A stretch of 64,000 nt of DNA from Anarhynchus alexandrinus (taxonomy: Eukaryota > Chordata > Aves > Charadriiformes > Charadriidae). How positions within the stretch are numbered: the first letter of the stretch is position 1; each line of letters begins with the position of its first letter. Shown piece by piece: positions 1-13,939 of the stretch. The stretch lies in contig VUYV01000509.1 of NCBI GenBank assembly GCA_008711295.1, forward strand, positions 331,516-395,515, written 5' to 3'. A model generated the notes under the pieces. It was not told the origin of the DNA and did no database searches. It worked only from the letters and a program-made list of their open reading frames with translations. Position numbers and translations under genes: made by a program.

Positions 1-2004
1 CACTAACTTCTTCCTGACATGCCATCACCAAACTGTTCAGGAGACTGAGCACATTCTCCTGCCCACATATTCACCCCACCACTGCTTAGCATTGAAAAAT
101 ACATCCAAGGGAATACTTGGCACTAAGAACAAATAGTCTGCACAGCAACATCTTTTGGAATTAACCTGAAGTTCAAAAAGAGTTGATGTGCCCCCAAAAA
201 ACACAAAACCCTGCATAGGGAAGAAAACCATCCCACAGGCTTCTAACCCTGTTTCCTTACCGCCTACTCCGAGTCTCTCCTGCTGAACATGAAGCTGCCA
301 GCATGGAAATATTCAGCTTGCAATCTGTAGGCACTACTGGTTCATTGAGCTCTTTTTTTTTTTTTTCTTTCTTGGTAAATTCATGGGTTTGCTCTGTTTA
401 GATGATATCTTTTTTTGCTGCAGTGTGGGATAACAATGCACAGACTTTCATTCATGGCAGGAAGTGTCTTTGGTTGTAGCCCTGGCTCTGATCATGTCTT
501 CTGGGTGCCACTCCTGCACCTCATGAATGTAGATACATACCTGTACGTACACATACAGGCTCTGCTTTGACACAGGGTTTAGAGTCAAACCCCAAACTGG
601 AGATTTACACATGGGATTCACTCAATTTGGCTCAGAAGTCTCTGTGTTGCAGCTCAGCCTTCAGAAGTGGAAAGGTCCATTTTGTTGTTAGAGCAGCAGT
701 TCAAGTTCTTCAAAATGTGCACCATGAGGCAGCTGGTGGCCTGGGCTGAGCGGCCCGTTCTGTGGCAGAAGGTGCTGAATGCTGCTTTGCAGCCCACGTT
801 GTTGTTTTCAGTCTACTTTTGCCTTCGCATGCAACGAAGGACACACTGTCACACCCACAGAAGGGGTGTCATCTGCAGTTGTTGTCACATTTACCCTGTG
901 CGTGACTGGAACTGGTAACTGTGCTAACACCGGATCATTACTAAGTGGTGCTACTCAGGCGTGACGGTTAGAAGTTGAGAGTCTACATGCAATCAGGAGC
1001 ACATGTCAAGATGGGGAAAAACATGAGCTTGCATTCCTTTGCGTACCTCAACAGAGCCACTGAAGCTCCAGACTGCCAAACTCTAAATGATGTGCAGAGG
1101 AATCCTAGACAACAGTCCCACCATCATCATTTCCTTGCAGATGCTGCGAGAAAGTCTGAACTGCCAGATACCTCCATGCTCTGGCAAACAGTCTGAAAAC
1201 TCAAGGCTAAAAAATCTCTCCCACCCTCCCTGACACATGGCTGACTGATACATAGCAAGCCCTGCTGTTCCACTGGCCTCACCAGCGTTGGCGTACTGTA
1301 AACTAAGCATATTAATGAGGTGGCTGGGAGGAAAGAAGAGGGTGAGGCCAGGCTCTACCTGATGAATCCAAAACGCACGAGGTGATGGTGGATCCTGGGA
1401 GAAGTCAAGCCACATGGATGCTCAACACAGACTACAGTTTGTGAAGAAGCATTTTGATATTTAGGTGACTTTCTTCTCTAGAAGTAACAAGCCAAAAAGA
1501 CTATGACATCTGAATGTGAAAAGATGACAGTGGGGGAACGACAGGGCTGAACCAGGCTCTGCTTCTGAAACATTTATTCTGCAAAATACACCAGTAGACA
1601 GCAGTGTGTTGTCACAAGCAAAAGGTATGTTCAGGTTCTGGAGATGTTCATATGATAAAAGTGCAGCTGTGACACTGTCTAAACAAATCAGAAGAACCCA
1701 GTTTAGCGGAATTTACAAGAAATACCAACAATTTATTTTAAGACACATGGCGCATAGTGAAAGAGGCTTGATTTACAAAATTTAATGTTAGCCTGTTAGG
1801 TTGGCTGCAGTATTCTGTTAGATAACATACAAGAAGAGGGTTACAGAGAAGCCAGAGGCAGTCTCTTCTCACAGGGGCACAGTACAAGGACAAGAAGCAA
1901 TGGGTACAAGTTACAGCCCAGAGACTGTGACCAAGCAGAAGGAAAAAATGTCTTCCTTCGTGAGAGTGGTGCAGCACAGCAACAGGTGGCCAGGGAGGAC
2001 ATGG

Positions 2005-2157
2005 GATCTCCGTCTGTGGAGATCTCTCAAACCTGCCTGAACAAAGCCCTGAGCAACCTGACCTAGTGGGGGAATCAGCCCTGTTTTGAGCAAGGGTTGG
2101 ACAAGAGGCCTCCAGAGGTCCCTTCCTCCGCTGATGACTCCGTGATCCTGCGGTGTG
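2005..2157 (+). mobile_element. CR1 LINE 3'-end fragment
   Basis: The stretch reads like the tail of an avian CR1 copy: a remnant of the ORF2 C-terminus, then the 3' UTR pattern of a tract near GTTGGACAAGAGG, then GGTCCCTTCC, ending in TCCGTGATCCTGCGG where intact copies have the ATTCTGTG octamer repeat. It is a 5'-truncated, diverged, non-coding copy. Confidence 0.8.
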
Positions 2158-2858
2158 CAGGCTGCCAAAGCTGCTTAGCCCTGGAGACCTGACTCCTTGA
2201 TCTGAGTGGAACTGCCATCCTCAGACACATGGGCAGGAAAGAGGGGGCTTTCCATCCTCTTTATGTGCTGTGGGTCATTTTGCTAACAAATACCTCTTGG
2301 TTCTATGACAGCATTTTCCTACAACAGCCTGGATTTTTTCTTCTGAAAATGCTATTGGCACTGAGAGGTCAGTGAGTCAGACTTCGTGACCCACATAAGG
2401 GTATTCATAAATAAAGCTAGAATTTAAAATGAAAGCAAAGAAAATAATGAAAATACTTACAAAGGTAAAAGTATTAACACTAAAGAAAAAAACTTATCAA
2501 ATGAAAATTGTGCAACAGTGCAATATCGATTTTAAAAGTTAGAAAAAAATCATAGTTTCCCAGTAGAAGGAGTTCAAGAAAAATGTCTTGCAAAGGCTTC
2601 TACTCACCTGTTATTTCTAGAAATTAAAATTCACCTTCCTTTTCATTGTCAGTCCTAACTGTGAGCACAGCACGTAGAGTTCAAATCCAAGATGAGAACC
2701 GCTTACGGCTATTTTGTAAGTTTGCTCTGGAAAATAACCGCGTGCATTCATAATTTTCTTCAGGCAAGTGAGAATCTGCCAGGTCACAAAGGATGTAATT
2801 GCCTGGTCTGCACTGAACACTTACTGAGATTGCTCTTGTGTCTGAAAATGTGTTTTTT

Positions 2859-2930
2859 GGAGGAGAGGAGAGGAGAGGAGAGGAGAGGAGAGGAGAGGAG
2901 AGGAGAGGAGAGAGGAGAGGAAAGGAGAGA
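2859..2930 (+). repeat. (GGAGA)n purine microsatellite
   Basis: About fourteen units of a GGAGA pentamer form a pure-purine strand, with one trimmed unit and an AAAGG interruption near the 3' end. All-purine tracts of this length can form triplex or slipped structures. No gene is near enough to suggest a role. Confidence 0.95.
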
Positions 2931-4795
2931 CATGTTTCTTTAAAATAGAAAAACTGGTTTTTTCCACTAGCTCAAAAAGACCCATGCTTACACCGACTAT
3001 ACATGATTATATCTTTTGAATCATTTAGGAGGGAGTGATGTGAGAAAAGACTGCTTAGGTGTATGTGCAGTGATGGAAAGAGAGACTGAGAGTTCAAGCA
3101 ACCCATTTGGCCTTCTAACTCTCCTTTATGGACTAAAGTTTAAAAAAAAAAAACAAATAAGGAAAGTGGGTTTTGGTTTGGGGTTTGTTTTGTTGTTTTT
3201 TGTTTGGTTGGGTTTTTTTTTTTTTCCATTTCAGAGCCTAAATATCCTGCCGTAAAGGATGATGAGAAATGCAGGAGGAAGCAATGGAAACTGATTCAAT
3301 CAGAGGACAAAAGTTTTCTTTCACCTTAGGACCAGTCATATGTCTGGTATGTAGGCTGCCATGAAACAAACCTTATCAGTATCCAGTTAACAGTATCCAC
3401 ATCTGCATACTGATCAGTTTGTGGCTGATGATAGAGCAACAATGATTTAGATATGTTGCATATAAATTGTACTTGAGAGGCACGTCTGAGTAATCTGTTC
3501 CATGACTATCAAAGGTTCATTTTTTTTCCCTAAACCGTTTTGTTTCTGCACTTAACACTGTTACCGACGTTGAAAGTAGGAAGGGAAAAGATCAGTAATA
3601 TAAGATCACAAAACCAAACTTTTTTCATTTTAATCTAGAGTGTCATAAGTCCCATTGAATGTAACAGAAACGGCAAATAGGCTATATCACAGAATAGAAT
3701 CATTATTTTCAGTTGACCCGTGCAGGTTTGGAGAGCCTATCTGCGTCAAACTCTAAAGGAGTTTTCTAAGTGGGAATAAAGCACAAAACCAATAGTGCAG
3801 CTCTTAGCAGGAAATGTGAGGACTGTGCACGCACAGGACTTCGTGTCTGTGTGTTCTGAAATGTGTTTTTAGGTTTTAGAAGGGCTTTAAGTTTCAATTC
3901 AAATCTGTGGGGCTTTTGGTTTGGTTTGGTTTTTGTTGGTTTTTTTTTTCCCCAAATAGAAGACAAAACCACGGTCATAAAGATATCTTGCAGCAAACGT
4001 GGGTCATGAACAAGCAGTTAAAGGCAACTCAGGATTTCTGCCTGTGGAGTTGCTGGGTCAAGCAGGGGATAGCTCAAGCAGCTTTGGAACAGCAGCTGTG
4101 GTCCTAATGACTACTGTTACAGTAAAGTATTGAAACATTCCTTTAAAATGAATTGATCATATTACTTTTAATTTTATTTTGAGTTAAATTTAATGTGTTA
4201 TTAATATAATCTAAATTCAGTTGTTAAACCTTTATCGCGCTTGTTGGCTCGAGCAGGCTAGAATTTGAGCTACATTTTTATAGCTGTGACTGTGGTTGCA
4301 GTTACATTAGCCCCAAAACATCTTATACTGATATATATCTTGCTTTTCTTCCTTTTAGATGAATAGGCTATGTAAGATCATGCACATGAGCATAATACAT
4401 CCACAACACAGATTGTACTGCTTTAGCTATTCTTGTAAGAACCAGCAAAGCTTTTGTACCTGGTAAGTCCATTTTTGGGTATTCCTCAGAAACTTTGCTC
4501 TGCTTTGGTGAAAAAGAGGTTTTTTTATATTAATAAAAAGAATGTTTTTAAATCTTCATTTTCTTTTGTATTCTGAAGGGCAAGAGAGCACACAAGAAGA
4601 GACAGAATGATGGCTGAAAATAGGCTTTGAAGCTCTATTGAAAGAAGTTACTTCCTTCCTTTTATCTGTTTCTCAGCCTTCCTCAGAGCCATAGCACGGC
4701 GTATGTATACTTCTGGAGGCAGGCAAAGCTAATACAGGATGCAACCCACTGTATTAAACCAGCTCTTTCCATAACTCAGAGGGACTTGCTCATCA

Positions 4796-4877
4796 ATGGC
4801 AGGTGATATCACGTATGTGGATGTGGCAATGCTACCGAGGGAAAGACCACACGTTCCTTCTCAGACACCAGTTCCAG
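4796..4877 (+). CDS. Orphan first exon of a C-type lectin-like receptor (ITIM tail)
   Basis: An ATG opens 27 codons and ends in a good splice donor (CCAG|GTAAAA) with one base of the next codon, which is exon phase 1. The peptide starts MAGDITYVDVAML and carries ITYVDV, which fits the ITIM consensus (I/V/L/S)xYxx(L/V/I). The layout (ITIM within the first ten residues, short tail, phase-1 donor) matches the first exon of the complete lectin receptor at 10894. No transmembrane or lectin exon of its own was found before 10894. It may therefore be an alternative first exon of that gene, since its phase fits the transmembrane exon at 12108, or the relic of a lost paralogue. The exon itself is well supported by motif and splice site. 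Its use is inference. Confidence 0.5.
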
Positions 4878-7800
4878 GTAAAACATCTAATCAGCTCTTG
4901 GGCATACACTGTATTCTCTCGTGTGTTGTCTCTCTCTCTCTTTCTCTCTTTCATTTTTAAAATTGTGACTGGAAAATGCTAGAAGAATGCTATAAAATGC
5001 TGCGTGCAGAAGTCATGGGAAGGGTGAAAAGTTGCAAATCGTGGAAGAGATGCTCACGAGGTACAAATCAGCAAAGCTACTCCTAAGTCAGTACCATGAC
5101 GGAGTAGTATCTCAGTTCTGCCCCTTGTTTTAAGTAACAGAATGAGAAAAAAAAATTGTTCATTTTTGAATAATGAGGATAATCTTTTTTTTTTTTATAT
5201 GAACAACATGAGCTTAACCCTGTTAGAATATGCTCTACCAAATTGCTACCTAGTCCAAAAATCAGCTCAATGCATTTTACGATGTTTTCATGGAAAAGTA
5301 GTAGTAAAGTAGCCAGTAAATCAGAAAACTAGTGGCAGTTGAAAGTGCAGTCACTGTCACTGAAGGAAGTACTCAGTGACTCCTAAAACCTTCCTGCTCT
5401 TCCTCTTTAGTTTTCCAGTAGTGATTTTCCCGGAACCACATTATCAATTTGTGATCGCTTGATATATTTGTAACAAAAGATAAAGGATTAAGTCAACATT
5501 CAGAGTAAGGAGATGTTTTAAACCAATTGTTTCTTTAAGAAATAAAATTTCCACTACTCGAAAAAAATGTAATTCATTCATGAAAGCATTTTGTCAAAAT
5601 TCTGGATCACATCTAATATGAATGACAACTTCTCACTATGAGCAAATAGGAAATGCTTGTGGTCAGAGTAAGATGATATTTTCATGCTTTCAAGGTTCAT
5701 TAGTAATTAATGCATTTAATTAATTAAGGAAACAACATGGTGCAATGAGCATTTTTAGAAGATGCTCTACTTACAGTGTAGAGTAACAGTGATGATGGTG
5801 CTCTGACTGCATGTAGTTAAATGATGGAAAAACTATTTTTTTATATTTTTACAAGACCTGTAGCTAAAAAATAAAAATGAGTTCACCTTATTATGTATCT
5901 CACAGAAAATGCTGCCTTAGACTGTATGTTCATGCATCCCTGGGTGTTGTTTGTACTACCATAACCTGTACAACACAAAGCACAGAGAGTTTGCCTAGAA
6001 TTTTACCCAGTTTCTAAGGTGATATAATTTCTTTGCAAAAGGAGACAGACATCAAATCTTGTTTTGAAGACACCCAAAAATGTCCCTTGATCATTCTGTC
6101 TAAAGAAAAAGCTTGAATTTGAATAGTTCAGGCTTTAATTTCCAATGAATATTCTCATTAACATCTAGATGTTTCTTGTTAACATTTGTTGAATAGATTT
6201 TAGCACTCTATTTTCTCACATGAAGGTACTGGCCGCAGTAATCAAGTAATTTTTCAATGTCCTTCTGCCTTTAAATCTTTCACTCTAACTTTCCAAAGAA
6301 CTCTAATTATTTTTGTGGATGTTTTTCTGTTCATTCTCCACTGTTTCCATCTCCTTTAAAAAATAAGGGCACCAGAGGTGCCCCCAGTATTACTACAAGT
6401 CTCAGTTATGCTGTCTCAGTTACACAGAGACAAAAATCTATTAAATAATCTTTCCTTTACTGTTTATAGCTCCCAGCATCACCTTCCTCCACCCTTATAT
6501 CTGGTTATACTCAAACACTTTTTGTTTGACTAGGCTTGAACTTACAGGGCTGCCATTATGGCTGTCTTTATTGTTTTGTTAACCTTTATGTTATTTTCAG
6601 ATTTTATTAGCAATTATTTTTCTACTTACTTTGACACAAACAAAGCACCAAATAGCATTAAGCAATACTGGACCTCATATCAGTATAGAACATGCTATAA
6701 ATACCTCCCTGATGACAGTTATTTCTCTGTCTTCATCATTAACGTATACTAACACAGGTTTTACCGCTATTAAAATAGACAAGAACAGAAGCCATATTAT
6801 CATGCTTTAAAAATTCAAATTAACAATTTCAGTTGCTTGTACCTTCTTTGAGGCTTTAATGCTCTGACCAAAATTCACACATAGTCATCCAGCTGGTGAG
6901 TGTTCTTTTATTACAATATATTCTTCAAAAAGGTGCCATAGGAAGAATGGGAGAAAATGCAATTTTTCCACAGGATAAGTTCTGTAATTTTTAAAAACTT
7001 GGTAGGAAATTCAGGAACAAATCCCAAAATGTGACGGGCATGTTTAGCAATGTTCACGAAACAGAGTTAAGCTCAGTGTTAGTATAGCAATGATTAGTGT
7101 TGAAGTTCTCCACTGCATAGTGGAGCCTTGCTGAGATGCCCGGCATTTCTTTACAGCTAATGAAGGAGAGCCTGGGATCCTAGCATGGTGAGCTGGGAAC
7201 TGCCCAAAGCAGCAAATAGGATAGAGCAATGATGCAAGGTGCTCCTCAGTCAGCCATTTCTGGGAGTTAGATCCTTCCCTGCAAGCTAGAAGGAGCTCTC
7301 TCCTACGTGGACTGGGCTCAAGGCTGCTTCGGGCAGTACAGCTTCCACGTACCAAACACGCTTACAGCATGTCCCACTCTACATGAAGAGGTTTCAGTGC
7401 TTCCTCCAGTTTGGAGCGGGAATTCGAAGCTGATTCTCACAGTGGTGAGGGTCTCAGCCCCAAGGTGATGGGATTCTCTGTGGCAAGCATCACAAGCTCT
7501 CCCTTTGGCACTACCCGACGCTGTGACACAATGAAATGTCATCCGGAGGATGGCTAGTACCCACATCCCTCCCTGTGCCAGATTTTATGCTGGTCTTGCT
7601 CCTGGCCAGGGATGTCCAACTATCTTTCAGAAAAAGAAGCAGTTTCAAGATGGGCATGAGGGAAAGCACTGCATGGTTAAAACTCTCACCACGGAGGAGG
7701 GAGAGCTGGGTTTAATCCCCACTGCAAATTCGGCAGATGAATGCTCCGAGTGGCAGATTCCCACACTTTAGGCAAGACTCCAAATCACTAGGCTATGGGC

Positions 7801-10800
7801 AAGTGGAATATACCCACCTCCCCCTGGCTGCATTTGGTGCAAGCTTCAGAACATTTGATGCAATTAACTGGAGTAGATACTTAAAAATGCGAGTCAGGGG
7901 CACAGCTAATTTGCCCTACTATAGTATAGCTGCTGTCAAGATCTGGTGCACACGAAAGATAAACATGCGGGGATTTGAACTTCTGCCAAGTTTATCTAGT
8001 AATTGAGTAGGTGTTTTAAATATGTAAAATTTGGATTTGAGAATGAAAGTCCCTTTACACATCCAGTGCCCACCTCTTTTTTTTTAGCTTTTCCTTATTC
8101 ACGAGAAAGAGATTTGGTTTCGTCAAATTATGCAGAGTTTCTTGGAGTTCTCCCAAATTCTGTTCTTATCTCAAAGTCTATTCAACGTATTTTATGAGGA
8201 TAAAGAAAAAGATGTAAAAATCACTGGTGGCACAGTTGCAAAGAATGTATAATTTTGCAGTCTAATGGTGAGGAAACCTCACTCATTGAAAACTATTGGG
8301 ATAAACTTGATAGACTGGAAAAACTGTGTTAAATAATGTTTAACACAACATGGCAATAAAAAAGGTCTGCAGCTTTAAGTTTGGGGGGCTGCACCCAGAA
8401 AAGTAATTGAAATTGTGATCCTGTTCCAATGGGAAAGTCAACACCAGGTTGTTACACAGTAAGTTCGACTTCAGCTGTCAGTCAGGCACTCTGGATTATA
8501 AGGGTGAGGTGATTTTTGGATGCTCTAGCACAGCACGTTGAGGAGGAATTAGTAGGTGTTACTAACTGTGCACATACTTTGGTGGGCTAGCAGGTGCTAT
8601 TAGAGTGCATGTGCTTCAAAACAGATGTTCAAAAGTAGAAAAGTGTTCCAAAAACACAAGCAAGGATAAATAGAGCCTGGAAATCCATTTTCCAATGAAA
8701 GGTTTAGACAGTTTTTCTTTCCTGGTTTACTCAGGAATAATTTGAGAGCCACCTGATTATGGTTCATAAATGATTACATACAAGACCTTTCCTCTAGTAT
8801 AAAAACAAATGAAGAAGGTTTCAACTCCATCATCAAAATAGCCTACAAGTAATTGTAGGCTGCAATTAGTTCTCCCCTTAGCTTCTTGTTCCCCTCCTTA
8901 GCCTCTTCGGCCCCTCCAGATCCTGACCAGGCCCACCCTCTGCTGGACCCTCTTCAGCTTCTCCCAGTCCCCTGAATGGGATCACCCACATCTGGAAACA
9001 ACTTTCCAGGTGTGGCCACAGCAGCAGCAAGTGGAACAGTGCAGGAACTTCCCCTGCTCTGCAGGTCAGGGCTCTCCTAACACAGCCCGGCTGGTGGCTT
9101 GCACGAGCTGTGGTGATGAGAGTCCACCATGGGCTCACACTCAACCTGGAGTCCAGTTGATCACAAGAGCCCGGAGGCTGTAAAGCCTGACTCTTTGGAG
9201 TGAATGACCTGTCAGAAGCCCTCCCTATCTGCACCTTCACGAAGTAGAAGCTTCCAGTAAATAGAGATGTCTTTCTGCACTTGAGAATTTGCATATAGAA
9301 ATGAAGTGAAATTTCAGTTTTAGTAAGTGACAGAGATCTCCACCTAGTACCAGGGCTTTTTATTGCTATACTAGGTAAGGGTGTGTAAGCATCTGGTGAA
9401 ATTAAGATTATGCGGTATTTTAAAACTACTTGCTGACTTCTGAGGACTTCACATTTAAATTATCATGTGCCAACACACACTATAATAGAAGTGATCCTTT
9501 TTTTAAATATTAAATTTGTGCAATAATAATTTTTTTTCATACAGTCTGAGAGACATTCTTTAAAGGAATGGATCTTTATTTGACAAAGAAAATATTTACT
9601 AATAGTATCAGATTTTCTAAAGTATGTATTTTAGAAGAAGTGTCTCCATTTATAAGGCCAGTGTATTTAAAAGTTTAAAAGTCCTGACTGTTCTTCTTTG
9701 AAAAATATTTACATTCTAAGAAGAAAAACTTTCATGAGCATTTCTTTTTGAGAACAGTTACTTATTTATACAGTTAAATATAATTTACAAATATCCTGTA
9801 GTTCATGGAACTAATAAATTGTAATAAAGCAAACAGCAAAGTGTGGTAGCTCAGGTTCCCTAAAGCATAGAACATCTTACCTGTATGAATAAAAAATATT
9901 TGCCTTTAATGTCCTCAGTATTTTTCTTACTGTAAAAGCTCTCCACACTTCAGCAATTGTCATATAAAACGCTACTTCATTTTAGCCTCATGAGACTCTC
10001 TTCTTCTGCCAAGATTTCCCTGATCAGTGAGGTTTTACACAGCACAAATTGCGTACTTCTTTTTAAAAGCCCCAGTGATCACAAACTAAGAATAAGCACA
10101 GAAGCTAATTCTTGATTCAGATTGATAAAGTCTCTCCATTTATGGAAAGAAGATCAGACTACCGAAGGTCCAAACATCTTCCATGAAACTAGCCAGTAGC
10201 TCTACAAAATACACGGCTAAAACAAAATTGAAGATGTGTTCAGAAAGAATCCATGTGCATCTAACTCACGCTATTTTCATTAAAATAGCACGCCATGCTA
10301 TTTTAATGACTTTTGTTTTGTTTTGTTTTGGCAATGTGCATCGGGAAAGGGATGTCTTCAACCATCAGGTCCCTTCTTCTGCTATTACAGTCGTCACGTA
10401 ATATCCTGGCATGAACATTCACAGGAATGCCCCTAAGAATCACCTTGCTGCAGAAGCATTTCTCTGAGTGGCAGTTTTCCCGCTGGGGTCTCCCTGCTCC
10501 ATGAAGCCGTCACGGCTCTGATGCCCCTTAAGCCCCTATGATACCTCCTGAGGATGGCTTAGCAACAAATGGGACATTTGCTATGGGTCGTGCCCGGGTC
10601 TTACCCATCCTTCAGTCTGTCTGTCTGCCTCCTGGTCCAGCCACACAGGACCCAAGTAGTTCAGGCAAAGATTACGGAGGAGGCTTTTAGTTACTTCCTG
10701 ACAGCGGCAGGAAATGATAACTCATCATCTTGCCTGTTGCTCCTTAAAGAAAAAAAAAAGCTGAACTAGCAGCTCTGGAAACACATGCCCCTTTCTATAC

Positions 10801-10893
10801 AGACTCGCTCTTCTGTGTAATTCTTTATTGTTTCTCCACTTAATGGCTTGCACAACCACAAATGTCAGCATTTCCCTACTCATTACAGGAAAC
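4878..10893. other. Long stretch without a supported gene
   Basis: The sequence is AT-rich, with frequent short A/T runs, and many short ORFs that lack domains or splice support. I looked on the + strand for transmembrane and lectin-domain exons to follow the orphan exon at 4796 and found none. A diverged CR1-like segment lies at about 8885-9195. Confidence 0.55.
8885..9195 (-). mobile_element. Diverged CR1-like segment
   Basis: The + strand reads like the reverse complement of the CR1 reverse-transcriptase C-terminal region. It has a CCCTCTGCTGGACCCTCTTC phrase, then phrases matching the usual 'associated with wild-type CR1' order: TCTCCCAGTCCC, then CACATCTGGAAACAACTTTCCAGGT written here in parts. 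It is GC-richer than its flanks. Similarity is weaker than for the other CR1 copies, so this is probably an older insertion. Confidence 0.5.
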
Positions 10894-13800
10894 ATGATCA
10901 CATACGCCGAGCTGCGCGTGAAGCCGAAACCCAAAGGGAGCAGCAGATCACAGACTTCCGCTTCTGGTAGTGTGCTATTTTGTTTGGTTGTTGGTTACTA
11001 ATTATAGATTAGTCTTTCCTATTACCCAACAGTAAAACCTGTTATCAACAGTCTTAACGTACAATCTCTCAATAAAGAACTGATCAATCATTTCATATGG
11101 TTTTTTCGTTGGGGTCTCAGCTTATGCACTTTCCTTGTAAAAATAACATTGAGAGAGATTTTAAAAATAATTTTTAAAAATACCTTTGCGCCCTACATTG
11201 AAAATTTAGCAAAGGAAAGTAAAACTCCACATTTTTTTAGGAACTTTCCTGTAAGTGTCTCTGTAGGAACAGCCACAGGGACACCTTTGGCTTTTGGAAG
11301 CACCGTGATACTCGGCTTTCTATGTGCAGTTAGTGCACTGATGATGGCCACATTCTGTGTACTGAAGGACATGTGCCAGACAAAGTCAGGCCCACGGAAC
11401 TCTGTGAGCTGAAAAGGAACATTACAAAATTCGTCTCAGGCAGACGGAGAATGGGGCAGCTGCTCATCTCACGCAGGCAAGGTCAGGAAAACAGCAGTTA
11501 TGAAAGCGCAACTTTGTGGCTTGTGGAAATGGCACCTTGACCCCAAATTTCCTCTGGTCCTGCCTCTTCCTGAGTGTTTCGCTCTCACGAGCTGATGAAT
11601 GCCGAATAGCTGGAGAGATGCTTGGTCAGATATACTTCACTGTGCTATGGTTTGGGATTTTTTTGCCTTTTCTGTGCGTTCAGGTAAGTTAGCTTTCAGC
11701 CATGTGACGGGCACGTTAACACAGGAGAGAGTGACCAGAGAGGAGAAACATACCACAGACCGCCCTCAGTTGTTCTGCAGGGTCTTGCAGGGTGTGGGTG
11801 GGTAGGTGGGAGGAGGCAACACTTGAAAAAATTAACTAAAAGGAGAAAGAGACAATTCTTAATGGAATGATTGATTGAAAATCACTTGCACTATCTGACA
11901 AAATGATCTTCCGATTTCACTTTCATGTATGCAAAATGCATGCAAATTTTTAATAAGTAAAATGTCCCCGCATACTTCAAACAGGAGACTGATTTTAGGC
12001 AGATGACTTATCTGTTGTTTCCACGTAAGAAACTGGCATACGTGAAGGCAGTGTTAATTTTAATAGTGCAAAGACCTTAAGCCGCTCTTCCTCCTGCCTC
12101 CTTCCAGGCTGCCGACATGGGGGCTCAGCCTGGTTCTACGTGGCGCTGGTCCTGGGAGTCCTTGTGCTCATCCTGCTGGGTGTCATAGCTGTACTAGCCA
12201 AGCAATGTGAGTACCATCCTCTCCACCTCTTCACTGCAGACATGGTTAAAACTCACAAGCAGAGTGATGCCAAAAGAAAAATTCCCTTAGTATTGCATTA
12301 AGGGTGTTCAATATATTCATTAATGACCTAGATGAGGGGACAGAGTGTATCCTCAGCAAGTTCGCTGATGATACCAAACTGGGAGGGGTGGCTGACACTC
12401 CAGAGGGCTGCGCTGCCATCCAGCGTGACCTGGACAGGCTGGAGAGCTGGGCAGAGAAGAACCTAATGAGATTCAGCAAAAGCAAGTGCAAGGTCCTGCA
12501 CCTGGGGAAGAAGAATGCTAGGCACCAGTATAGGTTAGGGGTGGACCTGCTGGGAAGTAGTTCTGAGGAGAAGGATCTGGGGGTCCTGGTAGGTAGTAAA
12601 TTATCCATGACCCAGCAATGTGCCCTTGTCGCCAAAAAGGCCAATGGAATCCGGGGCTGCATAGGGAAGAGTGTGGCCAGTAGGTCGAGAGAGGTCATTC
12701 TCCCCCTCTACTCTGCACTGGTGAGGCCACAGCTGGAATACTGTGCCCAGTTCTGGGCTCCCCAGTTCAAGAGGAACAGGGAACTGCTGGAGAGAGTCCA
12801 GCGTAGGGCAACTAAGATGGTTGAGGGATTGGAACATCTCCCTTATGAGGAAAGGCTGAGAGCGCTGGGACTCTTTAGCCTGGAGAAGAGAAGGCTGAGG
12901 GGAGACCTTACTATGGCGTACAAGTATCTAAAGGGTGGGTTGAAGGAGGATGGAGCCAGAGTCTTTTCAAGTGGTTCCCAATGACAGGATGAGGGGCAAT
13001 GGGCCCAAGTTGGAACATAGGAAGTTCCATTTAGATACATGGAAAAACTTCTTTACGGTTAGGGTGACAGAGGACTGGCACAGGCTGCCCAGGGAGGTTG
13101 CGGAGTCCCCTTCTCTGGAGATTTTCAAGACCCGCCTGGATGTGCTCTAGGCAATCCTGCTTTGGCAGGGGAGTTGGACTAGATGATCTCTAGAGGTCCC
13201 TTCCAACTCTGAAAATTCCGTGATTCTGTGAAGTTATACATAAATACAGGAAAATAAATGTAGCATTCCAAAGGGAACATTTGCTACCTGTCATTTAACA
13301 TATATAGCACAGATGAAGAGGAGCTGCTGCAGTCTACCTTGACATCAGTGATGCTCAAAGGCTGTAGAAGCAGATGTCAAATCATTATGACAATCAAAAC
13401 GTTTGACCTTCCTGACTTACAAGTTAAAAGTTGCATCCATGATGCTACTTTGAGACCATTTCACTTAATTACTTTGTAGGTTTGAACAAATGGAATAAAA
13501 ATCAGACTTCTCTGGAACTAGTAATATCATAATTTGTAGCATGCTCCAGTTATACAAGAACTGTTCCAGAGAATATGTTCATTTCCTAAGAGAAAACAGT
13601 CTTGAAAAACTTCAGAAAAAACATGTACCTCCCAACCATCCCCAAAGTCTCCCCAAAATATTTTGTATTCTTTATACATCCAACTATCAAAAATGACAAA
13701 CTTATTTTCCTTTCCTGTACTGTCCATATTGTTCAGCAACTACACCCTTTGCCAGTCAGTTATATTCACTAAGTACGCTCATAACTGAGCGTATCTACCC

Positions 13801-13897
13801 TCACGATGTACATACACACACATAATACACACACACACACATCCTCACATTTGCAGTGTAACACTGGATACAAAGACCCTGATGTTAACCATAATCT

Positions 13898-13939
<42 letters not shown>

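Larger units (their letters stand above)
1..4795. other. Intergenic DNA, no gene seen
   Basis: I see no open reading frame here with domain-like composition or convincing splice sites. Apart from the CR1 scrap and the purine microsatellite listed separately, it holds T-rich and A-rich low-complexity runs near 350-367 and 3140-3225, the latter a G/T-rich stretch. A short string near 3685 resembles the 3' end of CR1 but is too short to call. Confidence 0.6.

Noticed and set aside
2692..2943. Start codon followed by a GTAAGT donor at about 2720 as another receptor first exon
   Set aside because: The eight-codon peptide lacks an ITIM or other cytoplasmic motif, and the phase does not match the lectin receptor exons.
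12304..12984. 226-codon ORF as a host gene
   Set aside because: Its reverse-transcriptase blocks and the repeat tail show it is CR1 ORF2, frameshifted at its end.
13811..13938. CRISPR-like or structured repeat array
   Set aside because: These are plain CA and TG dinucleotide microsatellites. No spaced repeat array occurs anywhere in the window.
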